From positions 1-64,000 of the forward strand of contig CAZGKX010000003.1 of the NCBI GenBank assembly GCA_964525945.1: a DNA stretch of 64,000 nt. Reading direction: 5' to 3'. Shown here one piece after another: positions 42,355 through 51,418 of this stretch. The DNA comes from CAZGKX01 sp964525945. Lineage in GTDB: Bacteria; Pseudomonadota; Gammaproteobacteria; Legionellales; Legionellaceae. Position 1 is the first letter of the stretch, and each line of letters starts with the position of its first letter. The position numbers and the translations under genes are program-made. The notes beneath the pieces were generated by a model. It searched no databases, was not told where the DNA came from, and was given only the letters and a program-made list of their open reading frames with translations.

Positions 42355-42372
42355 GGTATAAGCGGCGAAAAT

Positions 42373-42407
42373 TTCATGATGTGAACCGTTGGATTGATCA
42401 TCATGAA
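42373..42407 (+). promoter_or_regulatory. Inverted repeat after aroB
   Basis: TTCATGATG (42373-42381) and CATCATGAA (42399-42407) are perfect 9-bp inverted arms around a 17-base loop, in the 83-base gap between aroB and the next gene. It could be an operator or a weak terminator. Confidence 0.35.
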
Positions 42408-42437
42408 GACGACGAACCTCCTTACTGTTGAACCTCG

Positions 42438-42902
42438 ATGAACGCAGAACAAAACATACAAAAATTTTTTCAATTAACGGAAGCCAATATTATTGGCGAT
42501 ACCTCTCATGCACCTTTCCATTCCACACCCTTCAAAACAATACCACTACGATTTTCTGCAAGTTGTATGGTTTTTATTCTATTTGCCAGCTTGCTTTTTG
42601 CATGGCGTTGGCAGGGTTTTGTAGCTCTGCCATCTGAGCTCCACAAAACAAACCATGCTGTAATAAAAAATGAGAGGATGCTTGTCGATAAACGGCCAAA
42701 GCCTGCGGTATCCGTCAAGGCCTCTAATTTGATGCTAGCAAGTAAAATTGCGCCTTATGATTTAGGATCGACGCACCAATACTTACAGCCTACGCCACTT
42801 CACAAAGTTGAGTTGGACGAAACGCAAAACGAAAAGACCCATTTGGTTGTGCTCGATAAAGTGATTTTTATCCCCAAGTTTAATCAAGTCAATAGGGGAT
42901 AA
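42438..42902 (+). CDS. Single-pass membrane protein, unknown
   Basis: A 154-residue protein with one hydrophobic helix (about 40-58, SASCMVFILFASLLFAWRWQ), a cytoplasmic N-terminal tail of about 38 residues and a periplasmic C-terminal part. It stands where many gammaproteobacteria have damX (after aroB), and a single-helix layout fits that position, but no SPOR domain is seen and the length is much shorter. Real but unidentified. Confidence 0.5.
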   Translation: MNAEQNIQKFFQLTEANIIGDTSHAPFHSTPFKTIPLRFSASCMVFILFASLLFAWRWQGFVALPSELHKTNHAVIKNERMLVDKRPKPAVSVKASNLMLASKIAPYDLGSTHQYLQPTPLHKVELDETQNEKTHLVVLDKVIFIPKFNQVNRG

Positions 42903-43036
42903 AGGTTTAAAGATTGTTCGCACGCACCCCATTTGGTAATGTTATTGATAGCATAGATGAGCCTTATCATCCGACGCACTGGGCAAGTTAAACAATTTCT
43001 GCTAGTCTAATTCTATGTATTACAAAGGAGAGTAAC

Positions 43037-43468
43037 ATGTATAAAAGGGTATTATTTGCCACGGATTTTGATGAAGTAGGGATTAATGCAGCCCATAAAG
43101 CTAAAAAAATAGCGGATGAAAATGGTGCAGCACTATTTTTAGTGCATGTTGTCGAACCTATTCCTGCTTATGCATACCCAGGTTTTGCAGGTTTTGCTGA
43201 AGTGGAAATTTCTATTCGGGAGCAAGCGGAAAAAGAATTGGATGCTCTTGCCGAAAAATTGGGTGTAAATGCTGCGCATCGGTTATTGGAGTTTGGCTCA
43301 ACCAAAAATGAAGTGTTGCGCGTAGCAAAGGAACATAAAATTGATCTTATCGTTGCGGGAAGCCATGGTAAACACGGATTGGCTTTATTATTAGGTTCTA
43401 CAGCAGATGCAATTTTACATGGCGCATCTTGCGATATGTTGATTGTTCGTTCGCCTAAAAAAGATTAA
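43037..43468 (+). CDS. Universal stress protein, UspA family
   Basis: A 143-residue cytoplasmic USP-domain protein. It starts MYKRVLFATDFDE and ends with the nucleotide-binding loop GSHGKHGLALLLGSTADAIL followed by CDMLIVR, matching G-2x-G-9x-G-S/T, so it probably binds ATP. A strong AAAGGAGAG precedes the ATG. Usually induced by growth arrest. Monocistronic and followed by a large hairpin. Confidence 0.92.
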   Translation: MYKRVLFATDFDEVGINAAHKAKKIADENGAALFLVHVVEPIPAYAYPGFAGFAEVEISIREQAEKELDALAEKLGVNAAHRLLEFGSTKNEVLRVAKEHKIDLIVAGSHGKHGLALLLGSTADAILHGASCDMLIVRSPKKD

Positions 43469-43476
43469 CAACCTCA

Positions 43477-43557
43477 CCTCACTCCGAACCGCAAACGTAA
43501 GCGAAGAGAATTTTTCACCTCAAACATTCGCTTGCTTATGGCGCGGCTCGGTTGAGG
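43477..43557. repeat. Large imperfect hairpin after uspA
   Basis: Outer arms CCTCACTCCGAACCGC (43477-43492) and GCGGCTCGGTTGAGG (43543-43557) and inner arms AAGCGAA (43499-43505) and TTCGCTT (43527-43533) fold one on the other. It follows the uspA stop by about ten bases. It could end transcription or be a REP-like unit. Confidence 0.45.
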
Positions 43558-43591
43558 AATATTTTTCCTTGCGATCGAATCAGGGAAAAAT

Positions 43592-43620
43592 TTCGCATTC
43601 TGTTGTTTAATCAGTATAAT
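43592..43620 (+). promoter_or_regulatory. ribF-ileS-lspA promoter
   Basis: -35 TTCGCA (43592-43597), a 17-base spacer and a perfect -10 TATAAT (43615-43620) lie 31 bases before ribF. Confidence 0.55.
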
Positions 43621-43651
43621 CTTTGATTTAGCCCTTTCTTTTAGTGATTTT

Positions 43652-44587
43652 ATGAAGTTATTGCGTGGTTTCCAAAACAATGGAGAACTTAAAAGCGGTG
43701 CAGTCGCTACGATTGGCAATTTCGATGGCGTGCATTTAGGGCATCAAGCGTTATTGGCCCAATTGCGTCAAGAGGCTAACAAATTGCGATTGCCGATGGT
43801 TGTTGTCTTGTTTGAACCTCAGCCCAGTGAATTTTTTCAAAAATTACAAGCCCCTGCCCGCTTGACTCGCTTGCGAGAAAAATTGGATATTCTTAAACAA
43901 TGCGGGGTGGATTATGTGTGTTGTTTGAAGTTTGATAAAAAACTAGCCGCTATGCCGGCTTCTGTCTTTGCTGAACAATTGTTTTCACGCTTGCATGTGC
44001 GGTATTTATTAATGGGCAATGATTTTCGATTTGGTCACAATCGAACCGGTGATTTTGGATTATTAAAAGAAATTGGTGAGCAATGGTCTTGTGCAGTCCA
44101 TGTTTGGGCTGATTTTGTGATTGACAAGGAGCGCGTTAGCTCCACTAAAATTAGGCAAATATTGCAGGAGGATGGTTTAGCCAAGGTTGAGCAATACCTA
44201 GGGCGTACTTACAGCATGTGTGGACGAGTCACACATGGTGCCGCGCTCGGCAGGCAATGGGGTGTTCCCACTGCCAATTTAAAAATGAAACAAGCCCGCT
44301 TGCCTTTAAAAGGTATTTTTTGTGTGCACGTCAAACGCAACAACAGCACTGTATTGCTGCAAGGCGTTGCCAATCTGGGAAATAGGCCAACCATTGATGG
44401 CAATAAAAATATCCTCGAAATTCATTTGTTTGATTTTGATGAATTGATTTATGGTGAACAGCTACAGGTGTTTTTTTTGCATAAATTACGTGATGAAATC
44501 AAATTTTCATCCATCGATGTGTTGATCGCTCAGATTCATTCGGATGTGGCTAATGCAAAAACTTATTTTATGAATATTAACGAGTAA
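43652..44587 (+). CDS. ribF: Bifunctional riboflavin kinase / FAD synthetase
   Basis: Makes FMN and FAD from riboflavin, 311 residues. The N-terminal nucleotidyltransferase has ATIGNFDGVHLGHQALL, LMGNDFRFGHNRTGDF and ERVSSTKIRQIL; the C-terminal flavokinase has HGAALGRQWGVPTANL and GVANLGNRPTID. It precedes ileS by five bases, in the conserved ribF-ileS-lspA order. Confidence 0.96.
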   Translation: MKLLRGFQNNGELKSGAVATIGNFDGVHLGHQALLAQLRQEANKLRLPMVVVLFEPQPSEFFQKLQAPARLTRLREKLDILKQCGVDYVCCLKFDKKLAAMPASVFAEQLFSRLHVRYLLMGNDFRFGHNRTGDFGLLKEIGEQWSCAVHVWADFVIDKERVSSTKIRQILQEDGLAKVEQYLGRTYSMCGRVTHGAALGRQWGVPTANLKMKQARLPLKGIFCVHVKRNNSTVLLQGVANLGNRPTIDGNKNILEIHLFDFDELIYGEQLQVFFLHKLRDEIKFSSIDVLIAQIHSDVANAKTYFMNINE

Positions 44588-44592
44588 CCCTC

Positions 44593-47397
44593 ATGACTGA
44601 ATACAAAGATACATTGAATTTACCAGCCACATCATTTCCTATGAAAGCGAGTTTGGCGCAGCGGGAACCCGCCATGCTTCTTGAGTGGCAAACGACCCAA
44701 GTTTATCAACAAATTCGTGCTGCGCGAGCGGGTGCCAAGCGTTTTATTTTGCATGATGGCCCTCCGTATGCCAATGGCCATTTGCATTGCGGCCATGCAT
44801 TAAACAAAATTTTAAAAGACATTATTGTCAAATCAAAATCAATGAGCGGTTATGATGCGCCGTTTGTGCCTGGTTGGGATTGCCATGGTTTGCCCATTGA
44901 ATTGAATGTTGAGAAAAAAGTAGGAAAATCTGGTGTAAAAGTCAGTGCCACAGAATTTAGACGCATTTGCCGTGACTACGCGAGCAGTCAAATTGATATT
45001 CAACGTGATGAATTTCAGCGGCTCGGTGTGTTTGGCGATTGGCAAAATCCCTATGCGACTATGGATTTTAGTTACGAAGCCAACATTGTGCGTGCGCTGG
45101 CTAAAATCATTGCCAATGGTCATTTACAACAAGGTTTTAAACCGGTGCATTGGTGCATTGATTGTGGTTCAGCGCTGGCAGAGGCTGAAGTGGATTACGA
45201 AGAAAAAACATCGCCATCCATTGATGTTGCTTTTCATGCGGTGGATGCCGAGCAATTTTTATCGTGCATGCAAATCGATGTCCCCAGCAAACCCCTCATC
45301 GTACCTATTTGGACAACCACACCCTGGACGTTGCCTGCCAATGAAGCGGTGTGTTTGCACCCTGCTATTTTATACTGTCTAGTGGACGCTGGCGATTGCT
45401 ATTACGTTGTTGCAGCGGAACTTGCAGAGTCAGTCATGACACGCTATAACAAACTGCCCTTTAAATCTTGCGGCTCGGTAAAAGGACAATTGCTGGAGCA
45501 TCTTCTTTTAAAACACCCGTTTTATGATCGGCACGTACCGATTGTTCTCGGTGAGCATGTGACCACGGAGTCGGGCACTGGGTGTGTTCATACCGCTCCG
45601 GCTCATGGTCCAGATGACTATGTGGTGGGCAAAGCTTACCAGCTGCCCTTGATCAATCCCGTCTTAGCGAACGGGTGCTATGCGGCAGATGTGCCTCTTT
45701 TAGCGGGTCTTTCTGTCTTAAAAGCGAATGGACGTGTCCTTGAATTATTGACTGAAAAACAAAACCTTCTCCACCATGAAACACTGCAGCACAGTTACCC
45801 CCATTGCTGGCGGCATAAAACCCCCATGATTTTTCGAGCAACGCCGCAGTGGTTTATTGCAATGGATAACAATGGCTTACGAGACGCTTTATTGACCCAG
45901 ATTCAAACGGTGAATTGGGTGCCTGATTGGGGAAAAGCGCGTATCACTGATATGGTTAAAAATAGACCAGATTGGTGTGTTTCAAGGCAAAGGACATGGG
46001 GTACTCCCATGCCATTGTTTATTCACAAAACCACGCGCGCATTGCACCCAAACACGGTTGAGTTGATCGAACGTATTGCCCAACGGTTCGAACAACAGGG
46101 CATTGAGGCTTGGTTTGAGCTTGATATCCATGAATTTTTGGGAGAGGACGCCGAATTTTATGAAAAGAGCAATGACACCCTAGACGTTTGGTTTGATTCA
46201 GGGGTGTCACATTATTGTGTGCTTGAGCAACAACACGGTTCCGTTGATTTCCCTGCCGATGTGTATTTCGAAGGCTCTGACCAGCACCGAGGTTGGTTTA
46301 ATTCATCGTTGACCAACTCTGTGGCAATGCGTGGAATACCTCCTTACAAAACGGTGCTAACCCATGGTTACACCGTGGATGCCGAAGGCAAAAAACTGTC
46401 GAAATCAAAAGGCAATTACGTGGCTTTGGATAAATTGATCAGCCAGCATGGCGCTGATATTTTACGGTTATGGGTTTCTTCGACCGATTATCGAAATGAA
46501 GTGAGCATTTCGGATGAGATCATCAAACGGAATGCGGATGCTTATCGACGAATTCGAAACACCTCACGGTTTTTGTTGGCCAATTTATTTGATTTTGCAC
46601 CTCAAGCACATAGCTTACCTATTGATGATTTGATTGAGTTGGATCGATGGGCTATTAAACGATGTCAGCAATTGCAACAAGAAATTATTGCCGCTTATGA
46701 GCACTACAATTTCCATGTGATTTATCAAAAAATTCACAATTTTTGCGCTGTTGATTTGGGGAGTTTTTACCTGGACATTATCAAGGACAGGCAATACACC
46801 ACCGCTGTGAATAGCAAAGCTCGACGTTCTTGTCAGACCGCTATGTATTACATTATCCAAGCATTGACCCGTTGGTTAGCTCCTATTTTATCGTTTACTG
46901 CTGAAGAAATTTGGCGTGTTATTCCTGGCAATCAAACGTCCAAGTCCATTTTTCTTGAGCAATGGTTTCAAGCATGGCCTGAGGTAACCAATGTGGATAT
47001 GAATTATTGGCAGCAATTGCATTTGATCCGTGATGAAGTGAATAAGGCTCTCGAACTTAAGCGTCAGGAGGGCGTCATTGGTTCAGGCTTGGCAGCCAAC
47101 GTGACCTTGTACGCCAACGAGGCTACGGCCGCTTTGCTGGCTAAAATAAAGGATGAATTAAGATTTGTGTTAATCACGTCCTCTGCAAACGTACGCCCTT
47201 TGAATGAACGCGTCAGTGAGGCTTTGCTCAACGAAGAACTGGGTATCGCCATTCATGTTGAAGCCACTGATGCAGCTAAATGTGGGCGTTGTTGGCATCG
47301 CCTAGACGATGTTGGTCAACATCAAGACCATCCTGAGTTGTGCCAACGTTGTGTTGGAAATATCAGTGGTCACGGCGAAGTGAGGCATTTTGCATGA
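44593..47397 (+). CDS. ileS: Isoleucyl-tRNA synthetase
   Basis: Class I aminoacyl-tRNA synthetase, 934 residues. It has the HIGH-type motif PPYANGHLHCGHALNK (about 57-72), the editing-domain signature PIWTTTPWTLPAN, the KMSKS-type KLSKSKGN (about 602) and a C-terminal zinc finger (CGRCWHR and CQRCV). The stop overlaps the lspA start (GCATGA). Confidence 0.98.
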   Translation: MTEYKDTLNLPATSFPMKASLAQREPAMLLEWQTTQVYQQIRAARAGAKRFILHDGPPYANGHLHCGHALNKILKDIIVKSKSMSGYDAPFVPGWDCHGLPIELNVEKKVGKSGVKVSATEFRRICRDYASSQIDIQRDEFQRLGVFGDWQNPYATMDFSYEANIVRALAKIIANGHLQQGFKPVHWCIDCGSALAEAEVDYEEKTSPSIDVAFHAVDAEQFLSCMQIDVPSKPLIVPIWTTTPWTLPANEAVCLHPAILYCLVDAGDCYYVVAAELAESVMTRYNKLPFKSCGSVKGQLLEHLLLKHPFYDRHVPIVLGEHVTTESGTGCVHTAPAHGPDDYVVGKAYQLPLINPVLANGCYAADVPLLAGLSVLKANGRVLELLTEKQNLLHHETLQHSYPHCWRHKTPMIFRATPQWFIAMDNNGLRDALLTQIQTVNWVPDWGKARITDMVKNRPDWCVSRQRTWGTPMPLFIHKTTRALHPNTVELIERIAQRFEQQGIEAWFELDIHEFLGEDAEFYEKSNDTLDVWFDSGVSHYCVLEQQHGSVDFPADVYFEGSDQHRGWFNSSLTNSVAMRGIPPYKTVLTHGYTVDAEGKKLSKSKGNYVALDKLISQHGADILRLWVSSTDYRNEVSISDEIIKRNADAYRRIRNTSRFLLANLFDFAPQAHSLPIDDLIELDRWAIKRCQQLQQEIIAAYEHYNFHVIYQKIHNFCAVDLGSFYLDIIKDRQYTTAVNSKARRSCQTAMYYIIQALTRWLAPILSFTAEEIWRVIPGNQTSKSIFLEQWFQAWPEVTNVDMNYWQQLHLIRDEVNKALELKRQEGVIGSGLAANVTLYANEATAALLAKIKDELRFVLITSSANVRPLNERVSEALLNEELGIAIHVEATDAAKCGRCWHRLDDVGQHQDHPELCQRCVGNISGHGEVRHFA

Positions 47398-47882
47398 AAA
47401 ACAGAAGGCTCTGGATATTGACGGCATTTGTGGTGGTGTGCATGGATCAGTTGACCAAATATTGGGCATCCATTGCACTTGCGCCTTATGGGTCAAAACC
47501 ACTCCTACCTGTGCTTCATTTTACACTCGCCTACAACACCGGTGCTGCATTTAGCTTTTTGAGTGGTGCAGGTGATTGGCACCGGTGGTTTTTTACGGGG
47601 TTTAGCACAGTGATGATTGTTGTGTTAACCGTTTGGTTAATTCGTACCCCCAAAACAGCACGCCTGCAATGGTTTGCATTGAGTTTGGTTTTAGGAGGAG
47701 CGGTAGGCAATTTGATCGACAGAATACGATTGGGCTATGTGATCGATTTTATTGATGTTTTTTACCAAACGCACCATTGGCCTATTTTCAATGTGGCCGA
47801 CAGCGCCATATGTGTGGGTGCGTTTTTGCTGTTTGTGGATGCATGGAAAAGCAAAGAACAATCGGCGTGTTGTTCCCATTAG
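47394..47882 (+). CDS. lspA: Lipoprotein signal peptidase (signal peptidase II)
   Basis: Inner-membrane aspartyl protease that cleaves prolipoproteins, 162 residues and four membrane helices. The conserved boxes are VVCMDQLTKYWA, FTLAYNTGAAFSFL, GGAVGNLIDRIRLGYVIDFI (first catalytic Asp) and PIFNVADSAICVG (second). ATG 47394 inside the end of ileS is the natural start. Operon ribF-ileS-lspA. Confidence 0.97.
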   Translation: MKNRRLWILTAFVVVCMDQLTKYWASIALAPYGSKPLLPVLHFTLAYNTGAAFSFLSGAGDWHRWFFTGFSTVMIVVLTVWLIRTPKTARLQWFALSLVLGGAVGNLIDRIRLGYVIDFIDVFYQTHHWPIFNVADSAICVGAFLLFVDAWKSKEQSACCSH

Positions 47883-47935
47883 AATCGGTGAACAACACCT
47901 TAACGTTTGTTTTTCCGGCGAAAGATACTTCATCC

Positions 47936-48504
47936 TTACGCGGTAATCTCCGCAGCATTTTTTAATGCGCGCAGTTGTTTTAGTTCGGGATTGATGACAC
48001 TTACCGCGGCCACGGCCGGTAAATTTAGAAAATGCTCAACTTCTTCCCACTCCACTTCAGCAGGGAATAGACGAAGCAGTGGCAGGTATTTGTTAAGCAA
48101 TGTGCAAAATTGTAGGTTGGCTGGAAAGGGGCGAACATGCTGGCATCCCACGGACATGGCTTGCATTGCTTCTGAAATGGTTGCTATACCGGGCAAATAA
48201 TTGATTGAATAGATAGCGGCAGTTTGCGCAATNNNNNNNNNNGCAAAAAGCCAGGGCTGGTAATAAAAGAAACCCCTGCTTGGTAACACTGTTCCAGTTG
48301 CTCGGTGTTAACAATGTTTCCCGCACCGACACGAAGCATAGGAAAATGGCTGATAACTTTTTGCAATAAGCTTTGATCAACGCAGTTTAACTCGACAACT
48401 GAAAAGCCGTCTTGTGAAATTGTGTGAAGCTTATCAAATAAAAACGCATCAACGTCTAATGTAATAATAATTGATTGCGCACCAATCAGTTTATCCATCA
48501 TCAT
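47936..48504 (-). CDS. KDPG aldolase-like (Eda family) protein, assembly gap, missing Schiff-base lysine
   Basis: About 185-190 residues of a class I aldolase barrel. VVELNCVDQSL corresponds to VLEVTLR; LRVGAGNIVNTEQLEQCYQAGVSF and ITSPGF match the middle of Eda; LPGIATISEAMQAMSVG follows the gap. Ten N at 48233-48242 break the frame; about five bases are likely missing. Where Eda has K-F-F-P-A with the Schiff-base lysine, this protein has HVRPFPA. The C-terminal phosphate site (PTGGI) is also not recognisable. It may be a non-aldolase relative. Convergent with lspA. Confidence 0.6.
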
Positions 48505-48629
48505 TTATACCACTGCAAAACCTTGGGTATTTTATGGTAAAAAACTTAACGCCTCTTAGCAAGTGTTATCTTTGTTTAATGGCAATAAAAGCGGCGTGTT
48601 TTGCCAAATCATTGGAGGGTTTTTCTTTT

Positions 48630-49485
48630 TTATTTGAGCTTTGGTCTTAAATTAAACCTGGCATGCATTTGGTTTTGAGAAGTGGTCTTATTGCTGGCCA
48701 CACTGATACCATGGTTCATCATTCGTCGTAATACAATTTTCATAATATCAATAGGAATAGGAACACCAGGCCTGATTTTACCCAGGTCTTCACGCAAGGT
48801 GGGTGCATTGTTTTTAGCCCAAGATCGTAGACCGTTTAAGCCCGTCGGCGATAATTTATTTTTTTGAGCTAGCAAACAGCCATACGCTCTAGCGATGCGT
48901 TGTTGGGTTGTGGGCTGCAATCGTGCAGGGTTGCTTGTTGATCGTGGTACCAGCTTAAGAGACGGTGTCGTTGTTGTTTGTTGATCCGCATTTTCAATTT
49001 CAGACCGCAAAGAATTGATGTCAGCGATGTGATTGGTAATTTGCACAATATCTTTTTTCAGTTGTTCTTTTTGCATGACCAAAACTTGTTTGCGGTCATT
49101 GTATATTTCTTGGCGTGTTTGGTCGTTTTTTATTTTATTGATTTGAGCAGGCTTAAGCTGTTGGTATGCAAGCACTGCTTTTAATCGGCTTTCACTTGAT
49201 AATTCGTGCAATTTTTTGTTGCGGGGTAGGAGGTAATGTTGATCGCCATCACGCACTATTTTATTTTGTAGTTGAGGGCCTTCGAGCACGGTTGTGAGTG
49301 TATTTTCGATATGTGCCAGTTCATCATTGATTGCACGATCCTCTTGCATGTGCTCGTCAAACAACACCTTGAGTTCGCTTGTGGTAATTTTGCATTGTTC
49401 CAGTGCGCGNNNNNNNNNNGCTGTCTATATCGAAATGAAATCGAGTGGTGGTGTCAGCCAATGGGGTTAAGTGAGTTGTGGTCAT
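48630..49485 (-). CDS. Helical protein with coiled coil, effector-like, contains an assembly gap
   Basis: ATG 49485 begins MTTTHLTPLADTTTRFHFDI; ten N (49410-49419) follow, then a frame continues to 48630 (about 280 residues in all). The middle is coiled coil (VMQKEQLKKDIVQITNHIAD, about residues 110-160), then a Thr-rich linker and a C-terminal helical region with a basic end (ARFNLRPKLK). No known domain or signal. It is divergent from the GNAT gene, with 50 bases between the starts. Confidence 0.5.
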
Positions 49486-49535
49486 GCAATTATCCCTTGC
49501 TTGGATTATGATTATTATACATGATTTGATCAAGG

Positions 49536-50159
49536 ATGAATAGTGTGAAAATTAAACAAGTTGATCCTATGCTGATATCACATCGGTTGCTTGCTCAATT
49601 GGGTGAATTGATCAAGACAACAGGCTATTTTCAGTATTCTTGTATGAACAATAAATTGGGTGTTTCCTACAGCGATTTAATACAATTAAAATTTATTTTA
49701 CCTCATTTGGTTTTTACCAAATATATTTTGGACGAACGGGGCAACGTCGCTGGTTATTTTGTGGCAGTGACCAAACAGCAATACGACAACATCAGCCACG
49801 ATCAAGAAGATGATTGGCATCGGGAAAGCCACACCCTGCAAAGGCTTCTTAAAACCCTACATATTTTAAGCGCGCGCATGGATGACACCGATTACTTTTT
49901 AGATTATTTTGCTGTGCGATTTGATTTGCAAGGTATGCCATGGAAAGAAAACACCAGCGTTGCTGATGTTTTATGGCAAGAATTGGTACGGGATGCACGC
50001 ATTAACGGCAAAAAAAACATTGTGTTGCTTGTGTGGGAATCGCATAGGAAAGCTGTGAAATATTACGAACGGCAGGGGGGAATCGTCACGGAACGAAGCA
50101 ATTTAAAAGACACTGCCGTGAATGATGTATTGTTGCTTATGAAAATACCATTGCGTTAA
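49536..50159 (+). CDS. GNAT-family acetyltransferase
   Basis: A 207-residue protein with the GNAT layout in its C-terminal half: the strand DYFLDYFAVRFDLQG leads into the acetyl-CoA helix region SVADVLWQELVRDARINGKK, then NIVLLVWESHRKAVKYYERQ, where the Y-Y/F pair near the end is typical. The P-loop is poorly conserved, so the call rests on overall pattern. Substrate unknown. Confidence 0.6.
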   Translation: MNSVKIKQVDPMLISHRLLAQLGELIKTTGYFQYSCMNNKLGVSYSDLIQLKFILPHLVFTKYILDERGNVAGYFVAVTKQQYDNISHDQEDDWHRESHTLQRLLKTLHILSARMDDTDYFLDYFAVRFDLQGMPWKENTSVADVLWQELVRDARINGKKNIVLLVWESHRKAVKYYERQGGIVTERSNLKDTAVNDVLLLMKIPLR

Positions 50160-50254
50160 TTTAATTTGCCAAGATGTTGTCTTTTAGGGCATAATTCGAA
50201 ACGTTTGATTAAAAATTACATGATGTGGTTTTAATTATTTCTCCGGAGTGTTTC

Positions 50255-51328
50255 ATGAGACAAAATAGATTCATAATCAGTTTATTGGCGCTGATGGTGT
50301 TCAGCGTCGGCGCGTCCTATGCCTCGACAATGGATGAGTTGCTGCCCAACGAACGCAATACCATTGAGATTTTTCAGAAATCATCCCCTAAAGTGGTTTA
50401 CGTGCACCGTTTATCCACGGTCACTCAACGCATGTCCAGAGCCACGCACGTGGTGCCTGTGGGCACTGGATCGGGCATCATTTGGGATCATCAAGGTCAT
50501 ATTGTAACCAACTACCATGTGATTCATGGTGCGGATAAGTTTGCGGTAACCATCGGTAAAATGACCGTACCCGCGAAAGTGATTGGCGCCGAACCTCGAA
50601 AAGATTTGGCGGTGTTGCAATTAAAATCACCTGTGGCCATCAAATCATTGCAAGGCTACCAGCCCTTTGCGATCGCTCATACCAAAGAATTACTGGTGGG
50701 TCAGAAAGCCATTGCTATAGGCAATCCCTTTGGTTTTGATCACAGTTTAACCATTGGGGTGATCTCGGCTTTGGGTCGGCAAGTGCCAGGAGCAGGTGGA
50801 GTGACCATCCATGACATGATACAAACGGACGCTTCCATCAACCCGGGTAATTCGGGTGGGCCATTGTTGGACAGTAAAGGCCGTTTAATTGGCTTAAATA
50901 CGGTTATTTTTTCCCAATCAGGCACCTCAGCGGGGGTAGGGTTTGCCGTTCCTGGGGATGTGATAGAGCGCATGGTCAATCAAATCATTCAAAATGGCCG
51001 TGTAAAATTAGCAGGCATTGGCATTCAGCCCGTTGAAGCTAAGGTGGCTAAGCATTTAGGGATAGCCAAAGGAATTTTAATTGGGGATGTGTTGCCGAAA
51101 ACTCCAGCATCGACCGCAGGTTTGCGCCCAACCATGCATGATCATTGGGGACAAACCAATCTTGGTGATATTATCATTGGTTTAAATGGCCACCCAGTCA
51201 CCAATTATGATGAGCTTTATAATTTATTGACAGATATACCCGTTGGCGATGAAATTACCCTGACCATTCTCAGGGGCAATAAGCGTTTTTATCCTAAAAT
51301 GAAGACCATTGATATAGCTGCAGTATAG
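50255..51328 (+). CDS. HtrA/DegS-like periplasmic serine protease
   Basis: A 357-residue trypsin-like protease with one PDZ domain. A signal peptide or anchor (about 1-26) is followed by the triad: His in VTNYHVIHG, Asp in RKDLAVLQL and Ser in NPGNSGGPLLDS. The single PDZ domain begins near residue 260. One PDZ and short length fit DegS or HhoA rather than DegP. ATG 50255 with CCGGAG upstream is preferred to an earlier frame extension. It would act in envelope stress. Confidence 0.9.
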   Translation: MRQNRFIISLLALMVFSVGASYASTMDELLPNERNTIEIFQKSSPKVVYVHRLSTVTQRMSRATHVVPVGTGSGIIWDHQGHIVTNYHVIHGADKFAVTIGKMTVPAKVIGAEPRKDLAVLQLKSPVAIKSLQGYQPFAIAHTKELLVGQKAIAIGNPFGFDHSLTIGVISALGRQVPGAGGVTIHDMIQTDASINPGNSGGPLLDSKGRLIGLNTVIFSQSGTSAGVGFAVPGDVIERMVNQIIQNGRVKLAGIGIQPVEAKVAKHLGIAKGILIGDVLPKTPASTAGLRPTMHDHWGQTNLGDIIIGLNGHPVTNYDELYNLLTDIPVGDEITLTILRGNKRFYPKMKTIDIAAV

Positions 51329-51418
51329 TGGATAAATCCTCAAATACGATAATGCACATGGACGTGATTTAAATTAATTTATGGTGATCGTTTGGACGTA
51401 GATACAACCTGCGGGTTT

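Noticed and set aside
49272..49511. Plus-strand frame through the N gap at 49410
   Set aside because: It is antisense to the helical protein gene and exists only because the N run hides stops.
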